This document shows positions 1-17,199 of a DNA stretch of 35,981 bases, one piece after another. Under the pieces are notes generated by a model, which made no database searches, was not told the origin of the DNA, and worked only from the letters and a program-made list of their open reading frames with translations. The DNA is taken from NCBI RefSeq assembly GCF_009192945.1, contig NZ_NSET01000077.1, forward strand, positions 1 to 35,981. The letters are read 5' to 3'. Both the position numbers and the translations under genes were made by a program. Source of the stretch: Xanthomonas maliensis. Its GTDB lineage: Bacteria > Pseudomonadota > Gammaproteobacteria > Xanthomonadales > Xanthomonadaceae. Each line of letters starts with the position of its first letter. The first letter of the stretch is position 1.

Positions 1-2
1 GG

Positions 3-9344
<9,342 letters not shown>

Positions 9345-9432
9345 TGGACATGGGCCCGCAACCAGAGAGTCACCGTGATCCGGCGAGATCGGTGACCGTG
9401 CTGCTCCGGTCAGCAGATGACATGCGGGTCTT

Positions 9433-9450
9433 CGCCGGCATCAGCCGGCG
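9433..9450. terminator. Hairpin between convergent NRPS and AraC genes
   Basis: A 7-bp perfect stem (CGCCGGC / GCCGGCG) with an ATCA loop lies in the 269-nt gap between two converging genes. A second, weaker stem (GTCACC / GGTGAC at 9369-9374 and 9391-9396, with an inner GATC/GATC pair) lies just after the NRPS stop. Neither has a T tract, so intrinsic termination is only possible. Nothing else is seen in this gap. Confidence 0.3.
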
Positions 9451-9613
9451 CTGCAGCGAACGCCGTGTATCGGTTGAAAGTGGGCGATCGGTGCTGGACC
9501 GGCAGGCGCAGCCACAGTGTGGACGGCGCATTGGGCGTTCGCACATCCGTCCGTTTGGCGTTGCGGCGGTCGATCGCGCAGGCGAAACGCCGCGCATGTG
9601 CCCAAGATCGCGC

Positions 9614-10648
9614 TCAATGGTCGCCGCGCCGGTAACGCAGCGGCGACGCCCCCATGTGTTGCTTGAACAGCCGGCTGAAGTGCGGCGAGCTGCTGAAGCC
9701 GAACGAATAGGCGATGCCGGTGATGCTGAGGTTGCTGGGGCCACGCAGTTCCTGCGCGCACTGCTCCACACGGCGGCGCCAAAGATAGCCGTTCAAGCTC
9801 TCGCCATCGTCGCCCTTGAACGCGCGGTAGACCGTGCGCTTGCTCCAGCCCAGGGCACGCGCAATGCTTTCGGGCGACAACTCCGGGTCGCGCAGATTGC
9901 GTTCGACATACTGCACCACCATCTCGCGCGACGGCCGATGCGGCTCGGCGTGTTGCTGGACCTGGTCGGCCTCCGTCAACGACAGCTGCAAGAGCTTGCT
10001 CAAGGCTTCTGCAAGAAATGGTTCACTGCTGGGGTTGCACAGGCCAGGCTCGCTGAACAGTCGTTCGATCAGACTGGACACCAAGCGCTGCATGGGCGCC
10101 GGCTCACAGATCTGATGCGATACCAAGCCATTGGCGATTTGCGCCTCCAACTGCGATTGCTCGAACCAGATGAAGTAGTTCTCGACATTGGCATCGCTGG
10201 CGAAGCGCAGCTGACGATGGACCGGCAATACCGCCAGCTCGCCGGCACGCAATTCGCAGACGCGGCCATCGCAGGTCAGCCGGCTCGCCCCTTTGTATTG
10301 CAGCGAGACCAGCAAATAGGAAGGAGGTTGATCGTTGTCCCCAAGCGTCAACTCGAATTCATGACCCGTGACGGCGACCTTGGAAACATGCAGGCCGCCG
10401 AGCCGAATCTGCTGGATCGCTCCTTCGAAGCAGCTTTGCAGCGGCGCAAAGGAAAACTTGCGGCGCGCACGCATCTCGGGGCGGTCGGTACCCAGCACAT
10501 GCGCCATTCGGTCGAGCCATCGCGGGACTCGCTCACCTGGGTGGACTTGCGCGGTGAAGAAGGAATCTGGCGTGCCTGGAGAGCGCGCGGCTTTCGTATC
10601 GGTAGTGGTGCGCGGGAGATCCATCTGCGCCTGGCATGCCTTTGTCAT
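9614..10648 (-). CDS. AraC-family transcriptional regulator
   Basis: The 344-residue protein has an N-terminal sensor region resembling the AraC_binding_2 type (about residues 60-200) and a C-terminal AraC/XylS double helix-turn-helix (about 235-340). The DNA-binding part shows LSPESIARALGWSKRTVYRAF for the first HTH and the family signature ITGIAYSFGFSSSPHFSRLFKQ followed by GASPLRYR for the second. The start chosen is the first ATG, with a weak GGAT upstream; Met9 is an alternative. It converges on the left NRPS and diverges from the aminotransferase gene across a 0.7-kb AT-rich spacer, the usual position of a pathway regulator. The inferred role is control of the NRPS and dat genes; the ligand is unknown. 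Confidence 0.9.
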   Translation of the reverse strand: MTKACQAQMDLPRTTTDTKAARSPGTPDSFFTAQVHPGERVPRWLDRMAHVLGTDRPEMRARRKFSFAPLQSCFEGAIQQIRLGGLHVSKVAVTGHEFELTLGDNDQPPSYLLVSLQYKGASRLTCDGRVCELRAGELAVLPVHRQLRFASDANVENYFIWFEQSQLEAQIANGLVSHQICEPAPMQRLVSSLIERLFSEPGLCNPSSEPFLAEALSKLLQLSLTEADQVQQHAEPHRPSREMVVQYVERNLRDPELSPESIARALGWSKRTVYRAFKGDDGESLNGYLWRRRVEQCAQELRGPSNLSITGIAYSFGFSSSPHFSRLFKQHMGASPLRYRRGDH

Positions 10649-10734
10649 TTCATCCGACCTCAGCAGTTGGCTACGGCGAAGACTAGGAATGCTTTGCGTC
10701 TCCCAGATGACAGAGCCGGATGTCTGGAAGAGCG

Positions 10735-10763
10735 AAAATATTAAGATTTAGATAGTCCGTAAA
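10735..10763 (-). promoter_or_regulatory. Candidate sigma70 promoter for the AraC gene
   Basis: On the minus strand a TTTACG -35 is separated by 17 nt from a TATTTT -10, ending about 86 nt before the AraC start codon. It sits in a short AT-rich island in otherwise GC-rich DNA. Each box matches consensus at four of six positions. This is a by-eye match only. Confidence 0.35.
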
Positions 10764-10770
10764 ATATTAT
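10741..10770 (+). promoter_or_regulatory. Candidate sigma70 promoter toward the aminotransferase gene
   Basis: On the plus strand TTAAGA and TATTAT are 18 nt apart within the same AT-rich island that holds the candidate AraC promoter. If used, the transcript would have a leader of about 570 nt before the aminotransferase start. The overlap with the divergent candidate promoter would allow coordinated control. Confidence 0.3.
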
Positions 10771-11350
10771 TTATTTCCATAGGACACCGCAGGACAACAG
10801 GACTTTTCTGCGACGTTCGATCCCAGCGGCGACATCTGCATCACACTTGCGGGACGCCGAAGATAAAGCATGGAGTTTTGAGCGTTTTAGGGGCCTTTGA
10901 CGGGCCATTTCGGCACCGACTGCACTTCGATTGTGCCGTCATGTTCCGACGCTGACACCAAGACAATCTGCATTGGATTTCAAGAACCGCGTCCGATCGT
11001 CCGGATCAGCGGTGCGATTGACTTCGCTTGGGGCGCCACGACGACGGGTCGCCAATGCGCAATGCCACATCGGCTCGGTGTTCGTGTCCACATGAATGCG
11101 GCGACTCGGATCATGCCTGCACGGTCCGTCTTGGGACCCAGTGACGCGGAGAGACCACGTCCAGGCGAGCAAGTGAACGTCACGGCGAGTCAAGAAGCCG
11201 TGGCCTGCCGTCTGCAGACTACCGATGAGGCGCGGGCATTCGCGCCTCCAAGCCGGGTGACGAACGCACGCATCGCTGGCGCTGCAAGCGACCGTCCCAC
11301 GACTCGATCGCACTCCCTCGCAACCGACCAACTGCCTGCTCAGGATCGAC
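10771..11350. other. 580-nt non-coding spacer upstream of dat
   Basis: I see no supportable gene here. Open frames exist on both strands, but their translations lack any family resemblance, are rich in Arg/Ser/Pro shadow residues, and the plus-strand one runs into the aminotransferase gene. The spacer contains an imperfectly spaced inverted repeat, CGGCAC at 10911-10916 and GTGCCG at 10933-10938, that could be an operator or an RNA stem. Confidence 0.5.
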
Positions 11351-12697
11351 ATGCGCGAGCTTCAGCCCATCTTCGAGCGACACGAATCCAACGTGCGCAG
11401 CTACTGCCGCAAGTTCGATGCGGTGTTCGTGCGCGCAGCGGGAAGCGAGTTAGTCGATCAACACGGACGTCGCTACATCGACTTTCTCGCCGGCTGCGGC
11501 GCCCTCAACTATGGTCATAACGATCCGGAGATGGCGGAGGCCTTGATCGCCCATATCCGCACGGGCGGCATCGCGCTGTCGCTGGATCTGTATTCGCCAG
11601 CCAAGCAAGCGTTCATCGAAGCCTTCGTCACCCGCATCCTGCAGCCGCGACGGCTGGCCCACCGCCTGCAGTTCACCGGGCCCACCGGTGCCAACGCCAT
11701 CGAGGCGGCACTGAAACTGGCGCGCATGCGCACGGGGCGCCACAACGTCATCGCCTTCAGCAATGCGTACCATGGCTTGTCGATGGGGGCATTGGCGCTG
11801 ACCGGAAGCCGCCATCACCGCATGGACCTTGCCCATGCCGGGGTCACCCGCCTTCCCTATGACGGCTATGCCGGCGCAGCGGTGGATACGGCAGCCTTGC
11901 TCGAACAGATGCTCGACGATCCCTCCAGCGGAATCGATCCACCTGCAGCCATCGTACTGGAGCTCATCCAGGGCGAAGGTGGGCTCAACGTGGCGTCACC
12001 GGAGTGGTTGCAACGGGTGTTCGCTGCCGCGCAGCGGCATGGCGCGCTGATCATCGTCGACGACATCCAGGCCGGCTGTGGGCGCAGTGGCCGCTTTTTC
12101 AGCTTCGATGGCCTTCCGCTGGTGCCGGATCTGGTCGTGCTGTCCAAGTCGTTGTCGGGCTTTGGGCTACCGTTTTCCCTGCTGCTGGTCGCGCCCGAGC
12201 ACGATTGCTGGCGTCCCGGCCAACACACCGGCACGTTCCGCGGCAACAACCATGCGATGTGTACAGGCGCGGTCGCACTGCACAAGTTCTGGGCAGACGA
12301 TGCCTTGAGCCACCAGGCGGTCCTGCGTGGGCAACGCATCGACGACGCCCTGCGCCGCATGGCCGCACAGGTGCCGGGCGCACGCGTCAAGGGGCGCGGT
12401 ATGTTCCTGGGCCTGGACCTACGCGACGGCGCGCTGGCAGGCGCGGTGAGTGCGCAGGCCTTCGCGCAGGGGCTGCTGATCGAGACTGCAGGCGCGCACG
12501 ACGAAGTGCTCAAGGTCATGGCGCCATTGACGACACCCGACGCGCTATTGCAAGAAGGCCTGGACATGCTGTCGCATGCACTGCGCGCAGCGTTGGACAC
12601 GCACTGCGCTGCGTCGTCAAGCGCCGCGACGGGAGCTTCGCCAAGCGCAGCGCGCCCCACTGCACTCCCCGATGCGCTGACCCACGACTCGCTCTGA
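11351..12697 (+). CDS. dat: Diaminobutyrate--2-oxoglutarate aminotransferase (EctB/Dat type, class III)
   Basis: A PLP-dependent class III aminotransferase of 448 residues. The family converts L-aspartate 4-semialdehyde to L-2,4-diaminobutyrate (Dab) using glutamate as amino donor. The N-terminus (FERHESNVRSYCRKFDAVF, then IDFLAGCGALNYGHNDP) is typical of EctB/Dat enzymes. The PLP-binding lysine is K266 in LSKSLSGFGLP, and VDDIQAGCGRSG holds the PLP-contacting aspartate region. The ATG at 11351 follows an AGGA at 11342-11345. The last 35 residues or so are an Ala/Ser/Pro-rich extension beyond the usual fold. Neither ectA nor ectC is nearby, which argues against ectoine synthesis. The Dab-type code of A2 in the left NRPS makes precursor supply the likely role. 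4-Aminobutyrate or ornithine transaminase activity is less likely given the N-terminus. Confidence 0.92.
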   Translation: MRELQPIFERHESNVRSYCRKFDAVFVRAAGSELVDQHGRRYIDFLAGCGALNYGHNDPEMAEALIAHIRTGGIALSLDLYSPAKQAFIEAFVTRILQPRRLAHRLQFTGPTGANAIEAALKLARMRTGRHNVIAFSNAYHGLSMGALALTGSRHHRMDLAHAGVTRLPYDGYAGAAVDTAALLEQMLDDPSSGIDPPAAIVLELIQGEGGLNVASPEWLQRVFAAAQRHGALIIVDDIQAGCGRSGRFFSFDGLPLVPDLVVLSKSLSGFGLPFSLLLVAPEHDCWRPGQHTGTFRGNNHAMCTGAVALHKFWADDALSHQAVLRGQRIDDALRRMAAQVPGARVKGRGMFLGLDLRDGALAGAVSAQAFAQGLLIETAGAHDEVLKVMAPLTTPDALLQEGLDMLSHALRAALDTHCAASSSAATGASPSAARPTALPDALTHDSL

Positions 12698-12748
12698 CCG
12701 CAGGCGCGTCTCCCGAGTGATCCCGCATCGCCGGGGCGACGGAATGCA

Positions 12749-12789
12749 GGGACGCCATCGCCAATGCAGGGAGACCGCGGACGCGTCCC
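12749..12789. repeat. Inverted repeat between dat and the convergent repetitive-protein gene
   Basis: GGGACGC (12749-12755) and GCGTCCC (12783-12789) could form a stem with a 27-nt loop. AATGCAGGGA occurs twice nearby (12743 and 12763). No T tract follows. It may act as a termination or processing structure in the 185-nt convergent gap, which holds no gene that I can see. Confidence 0.25.
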
Positions 12790-12882
12790 TGGCGGACAGG
12801 CCCGGCCCCCTGCCGTGTGGGCAGCAGTACGACGGCACGACATCGGTGCTGGTACGGCCACCGCATGCTGCAGCCTGGCTCG

Positions 12883-14658
12883 CTAGCGCACTGCGCCGTT
12901 GTTGTCCTGCAGCTCGCGTTTGAACGGCACGTCCGGCGGCGGCCTGGCGGTCGCCGGCTGGTCGTTGAGATTGGGATTGCTCAAACCGCAGCCGCCGCCC
13001 AATTGCAGCAGCGAGACCACGCAGCTGATCTTGGTATTGGTACCGGGGATGGCGATCTCGATCTTCTTCAGCCCACGCCGCACCCATTCCTGCAACAGCG
13101 ATTCGTTGGGCATCCAATACTTGTCGAACGAGGTCGGCGTGTAGTCATAGGGCGGACGCTTCAGCCAGGTGCCGCCCTGGGCAATCTGGTCGCGGCTCCA
13201 GGTATCGGTCTGGCTACCTGGCGGGCCGCGATCGCCGGCCTTGGCACCGTCCGCCGCGGTGCCAGCGACGCGGACACTGCCATCATCGTTGAACAGCCCA
13301 TCGCGTGCCTTGCTACCCCCCGTGTTCGCGCCGGTCCGGTTGCGATCGGCCTTGCTCCAGTCATCCGCGCCCGCGGCCATGTCCCAGCCACCGCTCTGGG
13401 CAACCGGTTTGGGACCGGCGCTGCTGTTGGCACTCTGCCGGGACGCGCTGCTCGCCGCTGTGGTTGCATCCGCTGTCGCTGCATGCGAGGTAGATGCTGC
13501 GGACTGGGAAGTCGCCGGTGCAGGGGTCGGCGCGGCACTGGCCGTTGACGTTGACGCTGCTGTTGACGTTGGCGCTGGTGTTGCCGACTGCGTCGAAGCG
13601 ACGGGCGTTGGCGCCGGCGCGGGTTCCGGCGCGGGATCTGGCACGTTGGGCACATCGGCCTGTCGCACCGCCACCTCCGGCATGCGCACGGTCGGGGTGA
13701 TCTCGCGGCGCGGCGGTGTCTGCGCGGTGATCTGCGGGCGATCGGGCACCACCACCTCGCGCTCGCGTACGCTCGGCGCATCGACCGAGCGCACGCTCAC
13801 CGCCGCACGCGGCTGCGGTAACTCGCGCAGCTGCGGACGTTCAGTGACGGTCTGCACCTCGCGCTGACGCACCTGCGGCACGGTGGGCTCGATCGGTCGC
13901 GGCGCGATGGCCACCGCCGGCGGGGGCGGCACCACGAAGCTCGACGTCGGTACCTGCGTTTCGGTGACCTGCAGCGGCGAGTCGATTGTCACCGGCGGGA
14001 TCTCAACTGCCACCGGCGGCACCTGCGGCGGCGCCAGCTCGGGCTGTTCGGTCGCTGCGGTAGGGGTGCTCGCCGCACTTTCGGCCGACGCCTGCGCTGG
14101 CGGTGTCGCCGGCGCCACAGGCGCCTTGCGTTGCGCGGTTGCGGCCGGGCGGGTCACGCTTGTCGACGTGGCGGCCGCGGCGGCGTCGCCAGCGGCGGCC
14201 GGCTGCCCTTCGCCCCCACCCTCGGCACTGGCGCCGTCACCGATGAAACTCAGCCGCACCCGGCCCTCTTCGGGCTCCGGCTTCTTGGCCGGGTTGAGCC
14301 GTCCCGACACCGCCCACAGCAGCAGCAGCACAAAACCCAGGTGCACCAGCAGGCTGCCGAGCACCGCCAACCAATGCAGCGGACGCTCATCGCGCGGCCG
14401 CGGTTCCCACTGCTGCCACCATAGCTGCACGAACGCCCGCCACATGCTCAAGGCGGCAACTGGCCCCAGCACGCGGACAGCGGCAGGGCGACCCAACAGC
14501 ACATCGGTGACCTGGTCGTCATCGAATGGCGCCGCTGCGACGCTGCGATTGCGTATCCAGATCGCCCAGCCATACGGCAGACCGGTGCGCCGCTCCAGGA
14601 TCGGTTTTCCCGTCATGCGCGCCAATAGCGCCTGCAGGAGATCGGCAGCAGTGATCAC
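12883..14658 (-). CDS. Transmembrane repetitive protein (Xanthomonas type)
   Basis: The 591-residue protein starts at GTG, 15 nt downstream of the nfuA stop, so the two are probably co-transcribed. Residues 1-90 are a cytoplasmic head without recognised motif. One strong membrane helix follows at about residues 98-118 (LAVLGSLLVHLGFVLLLLWA). Then comes a very long Ala/Pro/Thr/Ser-rich low-complexity stretch (about 130-440), which includes proline-valine repeats and Thr/Ser/Ala repeats. The final 100 residues or so are ordered-looking and contain two cysteines (SCVVSLL and GGGCGL). The layout (one inner-membrane helix, Pro-rich spacer, C-terminal domain) resembles TonB/TolA-like spanning proteins, but I see no TonB C-terminal motif. 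I recall it as the unnamed 'transmembrane repetitive protein' of xanthomonads. Function unknown. Confidence 0.88.
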   Translation of the reverse strand: MITAADLLQALLARMTGKPILERRTGLPYGWAIWIRNRSVAAAPFDDDQVTDVLLGRPAAVRVLGPVAALSMWRAFVQLWWQQWEPRPRDERPLHWLAVLGSLLVHLGFVLLLLWAVSGRLNPAKKPEPEEGRVRLSFIGDGASAEGGGEGQPAAAGDAAAAATSTSVTRPAATAQRKAPVAPATPPAQASAESAASTPTAATEQPELAPPQVPPVAVEIPPVTIDSPLQVTETQVPTSSFVVPPPPAVAIAPRPIEPTVPQVRQREVQTVTERPQLRELPQPRAAVSVRSVDAPSVREREVVVPDRPQITAQTPPRREITPTVRMPEVAVRQADVPNVPDPAPEPAPAPTPVASTQSATPAPTSTAASTSTASAAPTPAPATSQSAASTSHAATADATTAASSASRQSANSSAGPKPVAQSGGWDMAAGADDWSKADRNRTGANTGGSKARDGLFNDDGSVRVAGTAADGAKAGDRGPPGSQTDTWSRDQIAQGGTWLKRPPYDYTPTSFDKYWMPNESLLQEWVRRGLKKIEIAIPGTNTKISCVVSLLQLGGGCGLSNPNLNDQPATARPPPDVPFKRELQDNNGAVR

Positions 14659-14673
14659 CGGCGAGGGGCTGGA

Positions 14674-15273
14674 TCAGGCCGCGCTGTCGCGCGGAATGTA
14701 GGGCGCTTCGCCGCTGGCATGATCGGTGGCGTCGCGCACGGCGGTCACCCCCGGCACGCGGCCCATCAAGGTCTTCTCGATCCCCTGCTTCAGGGTCACA
14801 TCGGCCATCCCGCAGCCATGGCAGCCACCGCCGAAGCGCAGCAGCACGACGCCGTCGGCCGATACTTCCTGCACCGCAACCCGTCCGCCGTGCGACGCCA
14901 ACTGGGGATTGATTTCGTTCTCGACCACCCATTGCACGCGCTCCACCATCGAGGCGGATTCGGCGGGCGCTTCGCCCTTGATCTTGGGCGCCTTGATGGT
15001 CAGTTGCTGGTTGCCGGTGGCCTGGGTGACGTAGTCGATCTCGGCGCCATCCATCCATGGCACGCTGGCGGCGACGATATACAAGGTGAAGCCATCGCAG
15101 TCGATCGCCCACTCGTCGCCGGCCAGGTCGGCCGGTTCGGCGAACTCCAGGCGGGCATCGGCGCGTGGCGTACCGGCATCCACGGCGCTCAGGCGAACGC
15201 CCATGCCGGGCACGCCCTCGCGTTCGATGAGCTTACGGAAATGGGCCTGTGCGTTTTCGGAGATCTGGATCAT
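14674..15273 (-). CDS. nfuA: Fe/S biogenesis protein NfuA
   Basis: NfuA is a carrier that holds a 4Fe-4S cluster at the interface of a homodimer and passes it to apo-proteins, especially under iron limitation or oxidative stress. The 199-residue product has a degenerate A-type (IscA-like) N-terminal domain (residues 1-95) lacking cluster cysteines, and a NifU C-terminal domain (about 105-185) with the C151-x-x-C154 motif in [10 protein letters not shown], close to the E. coli positions. I start at the ATG giving MIQISENAQ, the family start. An upstream ATG would add 12 non-conserved residues. There is no clear Shine-Dalgarno. It diverges from phhB with about 80 nt between and is followed after 15 nt by the repetitive-protein gene. 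Confidence 0.95.
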   Translation of the reverse strand: MIQISENAQAHFRKLIEREGVPGMGVRLSAVDAGTPRADARLEFAEPADLAGDEWAIDCDGFTLYIVAASVPWMDGAEIDYVTQATGNQQLTIKAPKIKGEAPAESASMVERVQWVVENEINPQLASHGGRVAVQEVSADGVVLLRFGGGCHGCGMADVTLKQGIEKTLMGRVPGVTAVRDATDHASGEAPYIPRDSAA

Positions 15274-15356
15274 GCGGGTTATTCTAGCGCTCAATGCGCC
15301 GTCGCTCATGGAACACCGTGATCCTGGCGCTGCCCGCCACTGACTGCGAGACCGTC

Positions 15357-15713
15357 ATGACCGATTTGATCCCCCTCGAACAGGCGCATTGCCTGCCGCG
15401 CAAGGGCAGCGACCACAAGCTGGGCGAGGCCCGACTGGCGGAACTGCTGCCGCAGGTCCCCGGCTGGGAACTGGCCGAGGCTGGCGCGGCCATCACCCGC
15501 ACCTTCCGGTTCGCCAATTATTACCGCACCCTCGCCTTCGTCAATGCGCTGGCCTGGATCGCTCATCGCGAAGACCATCATCCCGACCTGGGCGTGCACT
15601 ACGATCGGGTGGTGGTGCGCTATTCGACCCACGATGTCGGTGGCCTCAGCGAAAACGACTTCATCTGTGCGGCCAAGACCGCCCAGCTCTACGACCAGGG
15701 ACACGCCGCATGA
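15357..15713 (+). CDS. phhB: Pterin-4a-carbinolamine dehydratase
   Basis: This enzyme dehydrates 4a-hydroxytetrahydropterin, recycling the cofactor of phenylalanine hydroxylase. The 118-residue length is normal. The active-site region [19 protein letters not shown] and the C-terminal [12 protein letters not shown] are family hallmarks, with the paired histidines of HHPD visible. The start ([10 protein letters not shown]) matches the family, while the longer frame from 15294 adds residues overlapping the nfuA upstream region. The stop overlaps the next gene's start (ATGA), indicating translational coupling. No phenylalanine hydroxylase gene is in the window. Confidence 0.93.
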   Translation: MTDLIPLEQAHCLPRKGSDHKLGEARLAELLPQVPGWELAEAGAAITRTFRFANYYRTLAFVNALAWIAHREDHHPDLGVHYDRVVVRYSTHDVGGLSENDFICAAKTAQLYDQGHAA

Positions 15714-16129
15714 GCCTTCGTTGCCTCTTCCTTGCCAGCCTGGCCACCGCGGTTGTGACCGGTTGTGGCAAACCTTCCCAGCAGGCAGCCGCTCCGGCCA
15801 TCGCCCCTACCGAGCTGGCGGCCGTACATACCCCGCCGCCGGACTACCCGCCGCAACTGGCTTGCGCCGGCATCGGCGGCAAGACCGTTCTGAAGGTCGT
15901 GATCGGCCCGCAGGGCACGCCGACCGAGGTCAGCCTGGTCCAGAGCAGCGGCCAGCCGGCGTTGGATACGTCGGCACAAACGCGGGTGCGCGAGTGGAAG
16001 TTCAATGCGGCAACCCGCAACGGCCAGCCGGTACCGCAGACCATCCAGGTACCAGTGGACTTCAAGCCGCCGGTGCCCAAGCCGAACGAATGTTTCGCCA
16101 TCGAGGAACAGGCGCGGCGCGGTCGCTGA
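15710..16129 (+). CDS. Lipoprotein with TonB C-terminal-like domain
   Basis: The 139-residue product begins with a lipoprotein signal peptide (lipobox VTGC, Cys at about residue 19) and, after a short Ala/Pro linker, has an 85-residue TonB C-terminal-type domain: a PDYPP box, [21 protein letters not shown], the [15 protein letters not shown] segment and a closing VPVDFK strand. Energy-transducing TonB proteins normally hang from an inner-membrane helix, so a lipid anchor is unusual and the protein probably does not couple to ExbB/ExbD in the classical way. It overlaps phhB by ATGA. A structural or sensor role at the envelope is possible; function is not known. Confidence 0.85.
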   Translation: MSLRCLFLASLATAVVTGCGKPSQQAAAPAIAPTELAAVHTPPPDYPPQLACAGIGGKTVLKVVIGPQGTPTEVSLVQSSGQPALDTSAQTRVREWKFNAATRNGQPVPQTIQVPVDFKPPVPKPNECFAIEEQARRGR

Positions 16130-16252
16130 CCACCACGCGCCCATCATCCTCACGCGGCCATCCTGCCCGCCGGATGGCCGCCTGGTCGCTGTACGGCAGC
16201 ATGCCTCGCGTCGCCCCCATCCTGTTCCGCTCGCCGAGGGTCGTCGTACCGC

Positions 16253-17071
16253 ATGCTTGAAGTGACATCCCAGAACGTCTGGATCGCGCTGGCGGTCAGC
16301 CTGGCGGCCGGATTGGCGACCGGCCTGGGCAGCCTGATGGTGGTCTTCGCCCGCAAGCCCAATCCGCGCATGCTGGCCTTCGGCCTGGCGTTCGCTGGTG
16401 GCGCGATGGTGTTCGTGTCGTTGTCGGAGATCCTCAACAAGTCGATCGCCGCCTTTTCCAACGCTTACGACGACCGGATCGGCTTCGCCTACGGCACGCT
16501 GGCGTTTCTGGCCGGCGTGCTGCTGATCATGCTGGTCGACCGCCTGATCCCCAATCCGCACCAGAGCCTGTCCACCGACGATCCGCATTTTCGCGACGAC
16601 AACCGCGCCTATGTGCGCCGCGTTGGCCTGCTGACGGCGGTGGCGATCACCGCGCACAACTTTCCGGAAGGCCTGGCCACCTTCTTCGCGACGCTCGAGA
16701 GCCCAGCGGTCGGCATGCCGTTGGCCTTTGCCATCGCCATCCACAACATCCCTGAGGGCATCGCGATCGCGGTACCGGTGTATTACGCCACCCGCAACAA
16801 GTTCTATGCCGTCGGCGCCAGCTTGATCAGCGGGCTGGCCGAGCCGGTCGGCGCAGGCATCGGCTACCTGGCGCTGTCCAGCGTGCTGTCCGACGCGGTG
16901 TTCGGCACCGTGTTCGGCGTGATCGCCGGCGTCATGGTGTTCCTTGCGCTGGATGAGCTGCTGCCAGCAGCCAAGCGCTACGCACAAGGCCACGAAACCG
17001 TCTATGGATTGGTCTCGGGAATGGCCACCCTGGCCATTAGCCTGGTGCTGTTCCGCTTCGCCACTCCCTGA
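16253..17071 (+). CDS. zupT: ZIP-family zinc transporter ZupT
   Basis: ZupT imports Zn(II) and other divalent metals across the inner membrane. The 272-residue protein shows about eight membrane segments and the two ZIP signature motifs that form the binuclear metal site: HNFPEG in the fourth helix and HNIPEG in the fifth. A hydrophilic cytoplasmic loop with scattered His/Asp (PHFRDDN) separates the first and second halves, as usual. The ATG at 16253 has a GAGGG about 12 nt upstream. The flanking genes do not suggest a zinc operon, and I saw no clear Zur box in the 123-nt upstream gap. Confidence 0.95.
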   Translation: MLEVTSQNVWIALAVSLAAGLATGLGSLMVVFARKPNPRMLAFGLAFAGGAMVFVSLSEILNKSIAAFSNAYDDRIGFAYGTLAFLAGVLLIMLVDRLIPNPHQSLSTDDPHFRDDNRAYVRRVGLLTAVAITAHNFPEGLATFFATLESPAVGMPLAFAIAIHNIPEGIAIAVPVYYATRNKFYAVGASLISGLAEPVGAGIGYLALSSVLSDAVFGTVFGVIAGVMVFLALDELLPAAKRYAQGHETVYGLVSGMATLAISLVLFRFATP

Positions 17072-17082
17072 CGCGTTCGCTT

Positions 17083-17110
17083 GCGCAATGCCCACTGAAT
17101 GGGCATGCGC
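17083..17110 (+). terminator. Hairpin downstream of zupT
   Basis: GCGC-A-ATGCCCA pairs with TGGGCAT-GCGC around a CTGAA loop: an 11-bp stem with one bulged A, starting 11 nt after the zupT stop. There is no T tract, so it may be a transcript-end or processing hairpin rather than a canonical intrinsic terminator. Confidence 0.45.
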
Positions 17111-17199
17111 CGAGGCGCTGTCGCAGTGCTGCGCGAAAGCCTGCAGACATTTAGGCCGGTGCATCTTAGCCGCGTCGTCCACGCACGCAGAGGTGCTTC

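Noticed and set aside
10897..11520. 207-residue plus-strand frame and a 137-residue minus-strand frame in the spacer before dat
   Set aside because: Neither shows family motifs or a ribosome binding site, and the plus-strand frame runs 170 nt into dat out of frame.
11351..12697. Ectoine biosynthesis locus
   Set aside because: The aminotransferase is EctB-like, but neither ectA nor ectC is present nearby. The neighbouring NRPS with a Dab-type A domain is a better explanation.
13500..13640. Short tandem repeats (GTTGACGTTGACGC-like) as a possible CRISPR or regulatory repeat
   Set aside because: They are in frame within the repetitive protein gene and encode its Thr/Ser/Ala tract. There are no regular spacers, and I saw no CRISPR array anywhere in the window.
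15689..17182. 497-residue minus-strand frame across zupT and the TonB-C lipoprotein gene
   Set aside because: It is His/Gln/Arg-rich with no motif, while the plus strand carries both ZIP signatures and a TonB C-terminal domain.
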